Notes under the pieces: generated by a model
Seen by the model: the letters and a program-made list of their open reading frames with translations, nothing else
Told to the model about the DNA's origin: nothing
Database searches by the model: none
Position numbers and translations under genes: made by a program
Part shown: in pieces, positions 51,956-64,000 of the stretch
How the letters are laid out: every line of letters begins with the position of its first letter
Numbering within the stretch: position 1 is the stretch's first letter
Origin: Stereum hirsutum FP-91666 SS1
Taxonomy: Eukaryota; Basidiomycota; Agaricomycetes; Russulales; Stereaceae
Direction of reading: 5' to 3'
NCBI RefSeq assembly: GCF_000264905.1
Contig: NW_006763131.1
Location: 2,622,708-2,686,707 of the forward strand
Length of the DNA: 64,000 nucleotides

Positions 51956-54473
51956 TTATGAGTGGCTCGTCAAGCTCCAGTTCTCCAACGCCACCGATGA
52001 CGGCGTCACAAAGTCGCTCGACGACATCCCCGACCACTGTGGGTTGAACAGCACCTGGATATCGTACGTCCCCGCATCCTCCAAGTCGATCATCAAGACC
52101 GTCACCCCTGGGTTCTCCTGGTCCGTCATCCCCGCCGGCATCGCCGGGTCGCTCGACAGACGAACCGCATCGCCCGTCGTGAACACCGCGCCGCTGGGTG
52201 CGTTCAGAATCTGCACGATCATCGTCTGGCCGTCTAGCTCCAGAGTCGCCGACGTCCCGCTCGAATCGACCGTGACCGTCGCGTTCGTGTGCATGCGCCA
52301 CATGACGGACGCCGAAGCCGTGATCTCGTCTTGAAGGAGGACCTGCTTGCGACCATTAATCAGGCGCATCCCGCGCTTGAACGACGTTCTGTGTAATTCC
52401 TTCAAGTCAGCTTCGCTCCATCTCACGCTCAAACACTAAAAACTCACACGTTGAAGTACGCGCTGGTCAAATCGGCGACGAAGTACGCCGTAGAGCTCGA
52501 ATCGACCTCCATCACCGTACTCGAACCCTGTGTCTCGCCCGTACTATCGTGCGTCACCGTCGGCGCAGCGAGCACATCCTGATTATCCTTATTCACAAGG
52601 ATCGTGTTCTGTCCCTCCGTGCGCTTGCGATAATACGTCCACCGGTCGCTCCCCTGCGTATCGTTGCTGAAATAGTTCGTCGACAGGTAATCTCCCGACC
52701 CGAGCTCGCCCGCCCAACGCGTGCCCAACGCGTCGATCACGAAATCGCCGCAGTCCAAATCGTTGTGCGTCTGGTGGCCCTGGTTCTTCCCGGCCTTGAT
52801 GGCAGCGAAGAGCGCGTCGCCCTCCGTCCAGCTGCTCCGCATGGACGCCCACTGGTCGAGCCCATTGTCGAAGAAGTGGTCGAGGGCGAGCCCGTCCCAG
52901 AACGCGCCGGAGACGGTGGGGTCGTACCAGAACATGTTCCAGGGATCAGCAGCGTCGGGCATGTCCCTCTGGAACAGGGCGTACATCGGCTGGTTGTATT
53001 GCGAGGCGTAGAAGATCAGACTGTTGGCGGTGGTCGAGTACTTGTTGGGGCCGTGGTCACCGTAGTTGAAGAGCGAGGTGGCACCGTAGGCGTACATGTG
53101 GAAGAGACCGGTCTTGTAGAAGTCAGGGTTGACGGTGAGGAGGTCGTAGTCCGAGCCGGTGGCGGTCATGAGGGACGACGACATCTCGGAGTGTCCGGTC
53201 GTACCGAAGTACCAGTAGTTGGCGGTTTCGGCCCAGGTACCGTCGTCGGAGACGGCCATGGCGCAGTTCTCCTTGGCGTTGGGGACGGTGTAGTTGAGAA
53301 TGGACAAGGCGTTGCCGGTGGTGTCGTCCCCGAGGATAGCGAGCGCACCCATGGTCAGACCGTTGTTGCAGACGCAGTTCCAGTTACCGGTGGTGTTGGT
53401 GTTCCACCAGCCGATGTAGTTGGTGTTGACCGTGTAGGCGTTGATGCCGTAGTCGAGACCATACTTGTTCAAGGTGAAGCGGATCATCTCCTTCTGGTCA
53501 TCCGTCCACATATCGTAGAGCCAGTCATAGCCAATGGCGAATGCAGCGGAGAATTCGCCGGTGTCGAGGAAATGGGCAGAATTCCACTTGTCGTCGTCTG
53601 GACCGAACGAGTTGGTGCCGTTACCAGCAGCATTCTGCGAACACGCTCTATTATGAGACGGATGTCAACTTCAGAGCAGGACAACGAACGTACCTGAAGT
53701 TCCTCCCATGCTCTGTCGACCCATGCTGAGTTGTTGGTCATACGGTAGGCATAGGCGAAGGCCTTGATCCTCTCTTTGACCTCACGAGCATTGTCCAGAA
53801 TACCACTGTCTCCGTCCATGTAGTACACGACGGGATCCATAGCAGACCACGTCGTAGCATTGCCGAAAATAGTGTCGTTCCAGCTCTTCATGTAAGGGTC
53901 ACTGGCGATGAGGGCAGGAAGAGCAGCCCATTTATAGGCGGGGGCGATGAGACGGGGACGATCTGTGCGAACGGAGGTAGGGCTAGGATCGGCGGGTTGG
54001 AATGAGTCTTCAGGCCAGGTAGCACTGCTGCTGCTGGATGCAAAAGTAGGGGAAGTGAAAGCGGCGGTGTTGGTCTGATAGTTTTACAAACATTCAATAT
54101 ACCGTTCATTACAAGGCGAACATATGCCGATGAAACTCACCGTCGCAGGGTAAACGGGAATCATATATTCGCTATTGGTAGAAGTGGGGAATATGCCAAT
54201 AGCAGCTTTCGCCGCGCTGGCTGAAGCCGCACTGGTCGAAGCATCTGCACTGGACGAGCTGCTCGCACGAGAGCCAAGGATGCCTCCGACGACAGCACCG
54301 GCGATGACGATGACTGCGACGGGGATGCCGAACTTGATCCAGTTGCTGACGCCCTTCTTGCCTGCTGGGGCGGGGGTGATGTACCCGGTCGACTGGTTGT
54401 AGTAGGGGTCGCCGGAGCCATAAGGAGAGCTTGCGTCGTGGTGCTGGTTTTGCACCGAACCGTATGAGGCCAT
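51956..54473 (-). CDS. Membrane-anchored heparinase II/III-like protein (polysaccharide lyase fold)
   Basis: A type II membrane protein: a short cytosolic N-terminus (MASYGSVQNQHHDASS), then one transmembrane helix (WIKFGIPVAVIVIAGAVVGGI), a Ser/Ala stalk and a large outer domain. The outer domain has an alpha-toroid (AREVKERIKAFAYAYRMTN, WLYDMWTDDQKEMIRF, NWNCVCNNGLTMGALAI). It then has a heparinase II/III-type beta-sandwich (HQTHNDLDCGDFVIDALG, RWAGELGSGDYLSTNYF). The family cleaves uronic-acid-containing polysaccharides by beta-elimination; the natural substrate in basidiomycetes is not established. At least four exons are visible. A shorter C-terminal segment (51956-52390) continues the sandwich. 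Confidence 0.87.
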
Positions 54474-54719
54474 GGCGCTGCGATGGCCTCTGAAAATGCG
54501 AAAAAAGAGAGTGACGAGAAAGGGCTAGCAAAGAGCGTGGATGTTGTGGGGGACGACTAGGTACTTGAGAGGAGGAGAGAGAGCGACAGAGGCGACGGCG
54601 ACGGACGACGGGAATTCGAAGCGGACGAAACTCGCAACGTCCTTTTGTGGCCAATCCGGCTATATTTAGCCGTACCCTTATTCCGTTTCAACATTTCAAC
54701 CTCGCATGGCCACACACTA

Positions 54720-56372
<1,653 letters not shown>

Positions 56373-56852
56373 AGTTCCCAGACTTCAAGCTTCAAGGTTT
56401 CGACAGTATATAGCAAGCGAGAACACGGAGGGAAAGGAAGAAATGCGGGGAAGCAACCAAGTGTGTAAGGTTATATACTTCTAGGTCCGGCCGGCTTTCC
56501 ACGTCGCCGACCCTCTCAAGGTAGAACAGGGCATGGGCGGGCGCAATGAGTAAAACAATCACCTGCACGCACTTGGGAGTAGTGCAGTCGCTTGACCTCG
56601 GCCTTGATGTATAGGTACTTCGACCCATGGCCGCGTCTCTCAAGTTAAGTGTTCGCCAAATTTACGCAGGACAGATGGAAAGGGCTCAAGCGGGATCCTT
56701 TCCAAATCCTTTCCGCGTCGAGAATATGAGACGGATATTATGTAATATACGCCACACATCGCAACCTATGCGAACTGTGAAGCAGCGTCCTTTTCTACCC
56801 GAACAACATGCGTACAGCGCGAAACTTCTAGCTTTTACATTCGTCTACTCGC
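56373..56852. other. Intergenic region between CCT3 and the thiolase
   Basis: It holds the thiolase promoter and the CCT3 3' end, both on the minus strand. No additional gene recognised. Confidence 0.5.
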
Positions 56853-59018
56853 TTACCCTTCCATAGGTTCTTCCGGAGGAGGTCCACCCTGCTCTTGCTG
56901 TCGCTCTCTCCGCGTAGCTGCCACCACATCGTCGACCCTGAGGAGCACACGGGCAGCCTGCAAACAAAGTACGCTCAGAACCATAAAAATAGCGTGTAGA
57001 CAGGTCGAGACTTACCTCGATGGCCGTTTTGAATGTTTGGATCTACAGGTGAAAAATAGGGGTAAGCATATCGTAAGATACGATAGCCAACGGTCTCGTA
57101 CCTTGACGCTGGCAGATTCGTACAAGCCGTAAGTCTTCATGTCGACGATCTTGCCCGTGTCGCCATTGATACCCCACGAATGCTCTCCATTAGCATGTTT
57201 TGCCTACGATTTTCATCAGTAAACGATCAACGGATAATTCGCCTGCGCGTATAAAGAAGAGCGCACCCTGAGCTCTGTGAGGACACGGATTGCATTGCCA
57301 CCGCTGTTCTGTACCAAAGTACGGGGAATAACCTCCATGGCATCGGCGACAGCACGGAAGGGACCAGCCTCGACACCGGTGATGGTGCGCGCTTTTGCGT
57401 GCAGACCAACCGAGACGGCCATCTCGGTGGCACCACCACCAGGGATAAGAGTAGGGTTGAAGTACACGTTACGGGCGACGGACATCGCGTCCGCGAGGTT
57501 ACGGTCGATCTCGTTGAGGATATCCTTCGATGGCCCGCGAAGAAGGATAGTGCAGGCCTTCGGGGTTTTGCATTCAGTCAAGAACGTGAAGTATCTAGTA
57601 ATGTTCGGTCAGATAAAATGGAGCACACCAAGGAGCCTGAAGGGGACTTACTCGTCGCCGATTTTCTCGATGTTGAACAAGCCGCACTTGGTACCGATAT
57701 CGGTCTCGCGGAGGTCCTCCACGCGGTTGACGATTGTGGCACCAACTGCACGAGCGATACGGTTGTTATCCGACTTACGAACACGTCGGATGGCTGAGAT
57801 GCCGGCCTTCGCGAGGAAATATTGTGCATAATCTAAGCGTTGAAATATTAGCATCGTGCCACATGAAGACTTCGCAATAACGGAACCAGACGACTCACCA
57901 GAAATACCCTTCTCGGTGATGACAAGATCGGGCTTGAACTCCATGACACGGTCAACCATCGCCTTGACCTGCTCCTCCTCGATCTGGTTTATCCGTGCAT
58001 AGTCGGCCTCCTTCGAGATCTCGATATTCGTCTGACTCTCGCCCTTCTTGTACTCAAGTGGGCAATCGAGAAGAACGACTCTGGGGTTCTGAATCCGACG
58101 ACGCATCTGGGGGTGGGTGATGTCCTTGTTCAACATAACACCGTTCAACACCCGACTATCCTCGATCTCTCCACCCGGAATCTTCTCGACACGCGCATAC
58201 CGCTTGATGTCGACTGTCTGGATGCCACCTTCTTCCGCCGAGACTGTGCGTACGGCTTCGAGTGCAAGCTTGCACATCAAGTCAGACCAGCGGATGACAA
58301 ATTTCGTCCCGATGGACGTTTTGATGAGGGAGAGCATTTGAGCATCGTCAGAAGTGTCGATGGGGATGGATATCCGCTGGACAATCTCCAATGCGGCTTG
58401 GAGAGCCTTGTTGTATGCGGAAATGATGACCACGGGGTGAATATCGCGTTCAAGTTGGGACAATGACTGGGCAAGAATCTCGCCGGCTGCTTCGATTTAG
58501 AAAACTGAGGTTGCATATGAAGTAAAGAGCATACGCACCCAGCACAATGACACTGGTCGTCCCATCGCCACACTCCTCATCCTGCGTCCGAGACAGTTCG
58601 ATCATGTTTTTAGCAGCTGGGTGCGCAACATCAATCTCACGAAGGATGGCATTTCCATCATTCGTTAGACTGTTCAAGCCGTCAAGAAGACCGTCGATTC
58701 GAAGAGAATGGCAAAGGAAGGTACGAACAGAATGCCACCCATAGGATCCAAGATCATCTTCAGCATGGCTTTGGGACCAAGACATGTCCTGATCACATCG
58801 GCAACAGTCTAATTCATGTGGATGTTGTCAGAGTCGTATTTATACGCGAAAGAAACGAACGTCCGACCTTTGCAGCGGTGATATTCGAGATTTGTGCTTT
58901 CCGCCCGGACTGCCTCTCCGGGGCGGCATCTACAGAAGATTTGAGCGAGTATTAAGAAAGTACAATGGGGGATACACTTACTCATAACAAACACTGGTGT
59001 CTGGCCGGGAGCTTGCAT
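56853..59018 (-). CDS. CCT3: T-complex protein 1 subunit gamma (CCT3)
   Basis: A chaperonin subunit of about 550 residues from eight or more exons. Motifs: VIRTCLGPKAMLKMILDPMGG, TNDGNAILREIDVAHPAAK, DEECGDGTTSVIVLAGE (ATP binding), KIPGGEIEDSRVLNGVMLNK, YKKGESQTNIEISKEADY, AIRRVRKSDNNRIARAVGA, KACTILLRGPSKDIL, NPTLIPGGGATEMAVSVGL and WGINGDTGKIVDM. The gamma assignment rests on QSGRKAQISNITAAK and the RVRKSDNNRIARA region. The subunit forms part of the hetero-octameric CCT ring that folds actin and tubulin. The start at 59018 gives MQAPGQTPVFVMNAAPERQ. Divergent from TatD. Confidence 0.96.
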
Positions 59019-59543
59019 GGTCGATATATGATGTGAGGGAGCAAGCAAAGACGGAGAGGATGAAATGGCTGAGACGCGTGCGCGTAATGCCAGCCCAAAG
59101 TCCTGTTCCACGTGAGATTATTTCCTCTTTTATTTTGGGAAGACAAGGATAACGGGGTTACGGCGCTGGAACGGACGAATTGCAAATCCAATGTTCAGAT
59201 TTAGGACCGCCACACGTCACGGTCAATTGGTTAGTGCCACACTCCACTCTCCTTGACTCTAGATCTCCTCCAACCATCCTCTACTTATCTCCATTTTGCT
59301 TGTATATAGGGCTTCAGGATAAGCGCACGAAGAACTCGTCATACCATGTATATATCCCGCGATATACCTATCGAGAAAGAGACTTCCTGACCTAAATCGA
59401 CTTGCCATCCACATCCCCCCTCGTCTTCCAGCCCTGTAGTAACGAACTCTCGTACTGCAACCTTCCGCTCTACCACGGTGGGATATCTCTATGATGACCT
59501 ATGATTGTTCTTCTAATGTATCTCGCTTTAGCAGACACTCCGC
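59019..59543. promoter_or_regulatory. Divergent promoter region of CCT3 and TatD
   Basis: A 525 bp head-to-head interval; no gene recognised. The string gttagtgccaca at 59231-59242 resembles attagtgccaca at 32216-32227. Confidence 0.4.
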
Positions 59544-61047
59544 ATGCCTGTGACAGTCGTTGCCAGTAAGCCGACCTCTACGGAAGAACTCAATCCTAGA
59601 GATTACAAGTTCATAGGTATCGTGCAGCGGATGTCACTATGTTGGTTTAACAAGAACTAATATTATCCATAATCCAGATATTGGAGGTCTGCCTACTCAA
59701 CAAAGATAGCAGCCAGAGAGAACCTCATCTCTAACCTTCTGGGTTTATCAGTGAATCTTGGAGACCATGTTTTCCGCGGTGTCCATCATGGAAAGCAGAA
59801 GCATGAAGGTAACTGTCGATCAGAGCTGACAGATTTCCCGGTCTTCAAAGGGCTAGCTCCTTAGCTCAATTCGTTGTTTGTGAAGACGATTTTGAGGCCA
59901 TGCTCGAACGCTCACGAGCCGCTGGGGTCAAGTCCATGATCATCACATGCGGCAGTTTACGAGAATCCAAAGAGGTTTTGGATTTGGCAAAGAAGCATGG
60001 TAAACGGAGAGATGATAGTTCTATTTTTTGGACCGCCTGACTGACAGCTATGTGCAGAGATGTACGCCACCATGGGATGTCATCCCACTCGTTCTACGGA
60101 CTTTGACAAGTACCACGGCGGACCAGAGGCTTACCTTCAAGCATTAGACTCTCTCGTCGCCGAAAACCTAACTGGCAAGGGGCGTGTGGTCGCCATCGGT
60201 GAATGTGGACTTGATTACGATAGGACACATTTTGCATCTCCAGACGTACAGAAGAAGTACTTCAGTCAGTCCATCTAGGCGGTGCTCTTTTTTGGACTGA
60301 GCTTAAAACTCACACGTTGCTCAGGAGTACAGCTAGGCCTGGCAAAGAAGTACAGCCTACCTCTGTTTCTCCACTCACGAAGCGCGCATGCCGACTTCGT
60401 CCAGATCCTGCGAGAGGAAGGCTTTGGTGAGGACGGTGGTCGTGCCATTGGCGCAAAAGGTGGAGTTGTGCATAGCTTTACAGGATCCGTTGAAGAATGC
60501 CAAGAATACGTGAGTCTGGCTCAGAATGAAGTGTCTATAGTCATTGACGAGAACCCTTCTCTTGTACTAGATGAGTATGGGATTCCACGTTAGGTATGTG
60601 CTCCTTCGAATAAGTCTTGCCGTGTATCATCTCAGTATTACCAGTGTCAACGGCTGTTCCCTGAAAACAGAAGATAATCTCACTGCTGCAAAAGCAATAC
60701 TTCCAGAGAGGTTACTTCTCGAAACTGGTCAGTCCCTAGACACTCTAGTGGGTTCGTTACGCTGACAACGTATAGACGCTCCATGGTGTTCGATGACCTC
60801 GACGCACGCGTCCAAGCGCCATCTAGATACTCTCCCCCCATCCCTTCGTTCAGTATACTTCCCACCTGCTACTAAGCCCGAGGCCTTCGTGCGTGGAAAA
60901 CCGGTGAAAGGCAGAAACGAACCATCAGCAATCGGTGGTGTTGCTTGGGTCATCCACCAACTTCACCCAGAGATACCATACGAGAAGATTGTTAATAAGG
61001 CATGGAAGAACACGGTAGAGCTTTTTGAATTGCAGGAGCTCGCCTAA
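59544..61047 (+). CDS. TatD-family metal-dependent nuclease
   Basis: Nine or so exons. The start MPVTVVASKPTSTEEL is followed by YKFIDIGVNLGDHVFRGVHHG, the eukaryotic TatD (TATDN1) N-terminus. Metal ligands follow in order: ATMGCHP, VAIGECGLDYDR, LPLFLHSRSAH, GGVVHSFTG, then SVNGCSLKT and LLETDAPW. The protein is a TIM-barrel DNase acting on DNA ends, linked to repair and apoptosis-like DNA breakdown in yeast. The acceptor at 60632-60648 completes ITSVNGCSLKT. The insertion FPPATKPEAFVRGKPVKGRNEP is usual in fungal members. The 3' end lies 26 bp from the stop of the converging GH43 gene. Confidence 0.92.
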
Positions 61048-61073
61048 ACGGCATCATTGCGTGTAGTAACGTG

Positions 61074-63414
61074 TTAGAATACATCATGATTCCCCTTGTA
61101 CGAGAGTTGAGAGAAATACGCAGGGTCCGTGACATCGTTTCCGTTCCCTGTGGTAAATAGACCCACGATCGTGCCTAAAAGGTAATGACATGAAAGTAAA
61201 GTTGACCGAGGGAACTACTCGAGTGCGTGGTGGTGACGTACCTGTAAATCCTCCGCTGACTTGACTCGAATTGCCCCAGCCAACCGTCTTCCATTCAGAT
61301 CCATTTCCGCCATCAGTGTACCGAAAAGCGTATGTCGTGTGGTTCACGGCTTCGACCTGCAGTTTCAACTTTGTCCCCGTGCTAGAATTGAGAGGCAAAA
61401 TCGCTGGACTCGAGAACGGATCCGTCGCTCCGGAATTCGTTGAGTTCGCCGTGATAGTGCGAAGGCGAATGTATGAACTGGTCGTTGTGTCGTTGTTGTT
61501 CTCTGTCGTCGCAGGAGCCAATCCCGCCTCGGTAGCCAAATCTGGTGATAGCATTACAACGCCCAAATCAAAGTGTTGCGCCTGGTTTAAGAACACAGTG
61601 ACGCCGGCTTCGGCTTGATCTTGCATCGAGTTGAACTCCAGAGTGACTTCGAAGATGAACTCGATATGCTCTTGACGCCGCCCGACAAAGGTCTGAGGCG
61701 TGGCTGCTGACCTTGCGTCGCGTCCAGTGAGATTGAGGACGGATGGCGACAGAGCTAAAGTATTGGGATGACCCGATGGGGAGATGGTGTAGGCGCTGAC
61801 ATCCTGGAAGCGGTTGTAGACAAAGTGGTTCGGGAGTGTTGTGTTCGATTCGAACGTGATGTCGTCGTCGGACCCCACCCAATACCTGAACGAGTTGTTG
61901 AGTTGTTGAGTTGTTGAGTGTCTATGTTCAGAAAGCGAGACATACCCATCCCCTGAGATATCTTTGTTGATGGAAGGTAGCGGTCCACTCTCCACGCCGC
62001 GTACGGGTGTGAATGTCGGGAATTCACCCTCATTCCATTTTGCGGTGGTCAAAATGGTTTCTCTACCCATCGGGTAATAAACGAACTCGGGACCAGAACG
62101 CGTGCTGAGCGCAACGGTCCACCTATACTCACTATGTTAAACAAAGGGTGTGTCCTTGTTGATGCACGATGTCTCAACGTACCAGTTCCCCTCTGTGTCA
62201 TTGAACAGGTCGGCGTGGCCCACGGTTTGGACTAGAAGCCGGCTTGTGTGTGAGAAGAGGACAGTCGTCGTCACAGATGAACAACTCACAATACTCTGTG
62301 GTGTTTGCGTTCGTCAGCACAGGATTTTCGGGATCGCCTGTGTAGTTTCCGAATAGGCTGTCTGAACGCGCGTAATTGGTTTCATGGTTGAGACCTGGTG
62401 GAACATACATATTCGTCGAGGGCCACTATCCTCAGAGAAGAATGGTAAACGTACCTGTACCTCCTTCTGCGATTTGAAGGTAAAATGACCCATCGCTCTC
62501 GTAAACATGTGGACCTTCAGGAGCCTGCCATGATGTATGATTTGTCATTGAAGTCGCACATAACGGCAAAGTCAACAGCGACGAACTATGCCTCCAGTAC
62601 CAGGCCACATATCGTGTATGTCACTGGTTATATTTCCCGTGTTCAAGTCAATGCCAAACCCCTGGATCATCTCATAGATTTTCCAAGCGTGACTCCCAAT
62701 GATATACGAGTTCCCTTGACTATCCCAGTAGGGAGAGGTGTCATAGCCCTCGAAGGTAAAGTGAACTGGGTCAGACCAGGAGTCGGTATCGTATGGATTC
62801 GTTGATGTGAAGATAATCTATAAATCATAAGTAAGTATATAAAGACAGGACGAGAGTACAAACCTACATTGTCCCAGCGAGAAGAATCGTTGGCAGCCCG
62901 ATCGTCATAAACGAGAGTCGTCACAACGTAGAAGGTTCCCTCATGGTAGCTGTATGGGATATACACATGAGACGATGTCAGGAATATTATAGATAATAAC
63001 AATTCACCGAATCGTGGGTGCCCATATACCAGATGTTGACCCGTTCGTGGCGGCAAGACCAGGAAGCTGACTTTTTCTCGTGATAACGTTGCCTGCAGAG
63101 GGGTCCCGTTCATATCGAGATCTACGATTGAGACGTGTATTTCACTGACCAATCTGCCTGAAATTCTGCAGGTCTTTGCTAGCAAAGACCGGAACCCCTG
63201 GGACAGCGTTGAACGAGCTTGTCGCACAGAAGAATGTGTCATTCCATTCGGGAACGCGAGTGCAGGAAGGATCAGGGTGAAAGCCAGGAAGTATTGGATT
63301 ATGCCACTGAGAGGATGCTTCTGTGATAGCATGAACAGCGCCCGTATAGAAGCAGACGAGCAGGAGAAGCATAAGTAGCCCCTCTTGTGAGAGAAGCGAG
63401 CGAGGCATTGCCAT
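61074..63414 (-). CDS. Secreted GH43 glycoside hydrolase (xylosidase/arabinofuranosidase type)
   Basis: The signal peptide is MAMPRSLLSQEGLLMLLLLVCFYTGAVHA (length as seen, cleavage not tested). The catalytic five-bladed propeller starts NPILPGFHPDPSC with the Asp base. It continues with YHEGTFYVVTTLVYDD and DSWSDPVHFTFEGYDTSPYW, then APEGPHVYESDGSFYL with the Glu acid. The last 270 residues are the C-terminal beta-sandwich common in fungal GH43 xylosidases (QEHIEFIFEVTLEFNS, NHTTYAFRYTDGGNGSEW), ending FSQLSYKGNHDVF. There are many N-glycosylation sequons. At least seven exons; the intron 61886-61945 is exactly 60 nt and stop-free. A TATA box lies about 56 bp upstream. Confidence 0.9.
61886..61945 (-). 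other. 60-nt stop-free intron with 8-bp tandem repeat in GH43
   Basis: On the minus strand GGG GAT GG is followed by gtatgtctcg...cgttcag and then G TAT TGG. The intron is a multiple of three and has no in-frame stop. Retention would add 20 residues (beginning YVSLSEHRHS) without frame change. It contains about 3.4 copies of an 8-bp repeat (gagttgtt on the + strand, 61892-61918). Confidence 0.7.
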
Positions 63415-63776
63415 CTGGAAGGATAGAGCCTGAGTGGTGACTTGGCCTGGACCATAATGTAGTATTCAATATATAGCCGTCCAAAGCAGCGAATGCGGCA
63501 AAGAGCAGGTGATCTTTTGCATCCCAGCCGGACCGCTTTCCATCATTACGAGCAAACATCTGAGCAGAAGAATGACCTCGGGGGGAAAGGGTCAAAAAAG
63601 TGCGCGACCGTGACGGTCCTGTGGAAGGACTCGGAGCTTATACTTACGCCACAAAATCAGGAGATCGGCGACCCGAGAACTGGGCCTTACCCGAGATTTC
63701 CTCAGCTCTCAATGTTCAGCGTCATCCACTCTGCTCATCTATAATCATTTTCTCTGTTTACGAAGGAGGTCGCGCT
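63415..63776. promoter_or_regulatory. Divergent promoter region of GH43 and the right-edge gene
   Basis: A 362 bp head-to-head interval. The GH43 TATA box (tatata, 63470-63475) lies within it. No other gene seen. Confidence 0.5.
63470..63475 (-). promoter_or_regulatory. TATA box of the GH43 gene
   Basis: Minus-strand gctatatattg about 56 bp before the start codon at 63414. Confidence 0.5.
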
Positions 63777-64000
63777 ATGGCTGTGGACGAAATTGGTGGA
63801 GAGCATCGGATAACTGCGCCCTTAGTGTTGTCTATCGCAGGGACCGTTTGGTATGCGGTGATTTGGGGTATGGGTCTGGTGGGATGTATCGCGGCGTACG
63901 TCTATTCAAAGTGTAACATCCTTTCTGACTTCTCACCTCTTGTTGAGTGTACAGTCGAAAGCGATACAGACTACGTCCACGCTCACCTACGTCAACAGCT
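63777..64000 (+). CDS. Partial membrane protein gene, cut by the window end
   Basis: The ATG at 63777 opens a frame MAVDEIGGEHRITAPLVLSI with a hydrophobic helix (VWYAVIWGMGLVGCIAAY). A likely donor (gtctat) at 63900 and an acceptor (tgtacag) at 63955 would join AAY to SKAIQTTSTLTYVNS; reading through is also open. The product is not identified. It is divergent from GH43. Confidence 0.4.
   Translation, partial: MAVDEIGGEHRITAPLVLSIAGTVWYAVIWGMGLVGCIAAYVYSKCNILSDFSPLVECTVESDTDYVHAHLRQQ

Noticed and set aside
52549..53697. A 382-codon + strand open frame, very Val/Gly/Glu-rich
   Set aside because: It is the antisense shadow of the heparinase II/III-like exon, which has clear family motifs on the minus strand.
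63777..64000. Assigning a family to the right-edge membrane protein
   Set aside because: Only one helix and about 40 residues are visible; a name would be a guess.

Overview
The window comes from a filamentous basidiomycete, almost certainly an Agaricomycete (mushroom-forming, wood- or litter-degrading). It holds 23 gene models, most split by 45-90 nt GT-AG introns, with CT-rich leaders. Gene content includes a GH5 endoglucanase with a CBM1, GH20 and GH43 secreted enzymes, DUF7726, CNH-GYF and Mit1-like proteins. No bacterial-type operons, CRISPR arrays, tRNA or rRNA genes, or intact transposons were seen. All gene models were spliced by eye from conserved protein motifs and consensus splice sites, without transcripts. 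Order-level placement was not attempted.

Layout. 0.5-2.7 kb: intracellular trypsin-fold protein with a coiled-coil insertion (+). 4.0-4.8 kb: small secreted, probably GPI-anchored protein (-). 5.3-5.9 kb: RPB8, a shared RNA polymerase subunit (+). 6.5-8.9 kb: degenerate protein kinase with a disordered tail (+). 9.2-10.1 kb: DUF7726 nuclear protein (+). 10.5-15.5 kb: very large CNH protein with an embedded GYF domain (+). 16.6-19.4 kb: peroxisomal acyl-CoA synthetase (-). 19.9-21.8 kb: CBM1-GH5 cellulase (-). 22.7-24.0 kb: LYR-motif protein (+). 24.1-29.0 kb: exocyst SEC8 (-), divergent from a lipid-droplet hydrolase (29.2-30.3 kb, +). 30.9-32.1 kb: SAM methyltransferase (+). 32.8-39.9 kb: PHD/chromodomain/SNF2 remodeller of the Mit1/Mi-2 type (+). 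40.4-41.9 kb: degenerate RNase III plus dsRBD protein (+), with three large RNA foldbacks inside and just after it. 42.7-45.7 kb: GH20 hexosaminidase (-). 46.5-48.7 kb: Ima1-type inner nuclear membrane protein (+). 50.0-51.4 kb: Ser/Thr-rich single-pass membrane protein (-). 52.0-54.5 kb: membrane-anchored heparinase II/III-like protein (-). 54.8-56.4 kb: peroxisomal 3-ketoacyl-CoA thiolase (-). 56.9-59.0 kb: CCT3 chaperonin subunit (-). 59.5-61.0 kb: TatD metal-dependent nuclease (+). 61.1-63.4 kb: GH43 (-). The right edge cuts a further + strand gene.

How the genes relate. Most are housekeeping and unlinked in function. Two themes stand out. Four polysaccharide-active genes (GH5, GH20, GH43, heparinase II/III-like) are scattered through the window, and the three secreted ones have TATA boxes close to the start. 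Two beta-oxidation enzymes carry complementary peroxisomal signals (PTS1 on the synthetase, PTS2 on the thiolase).

The most unusual locus is 40.4-42.4 kb. A protein with an RNase III fold that has lost most catalytic acidic residues, and that keeps a C-terminal dsRNA-binding domain, has a near-perfect 46-bp-stem hairpin filling one intron. Two more long foldbacks follow in its 3' flank, one of them a 39-bp stem with a 5-nt loop. This is a candidate for self-regulation through dsRNA, or for a hairpin small-RNA locus. The window is also rich in microexons (4, 8, 9, 10, 14, 17, 19 and 24 nt) that are needed to rebuild conserved motifs.
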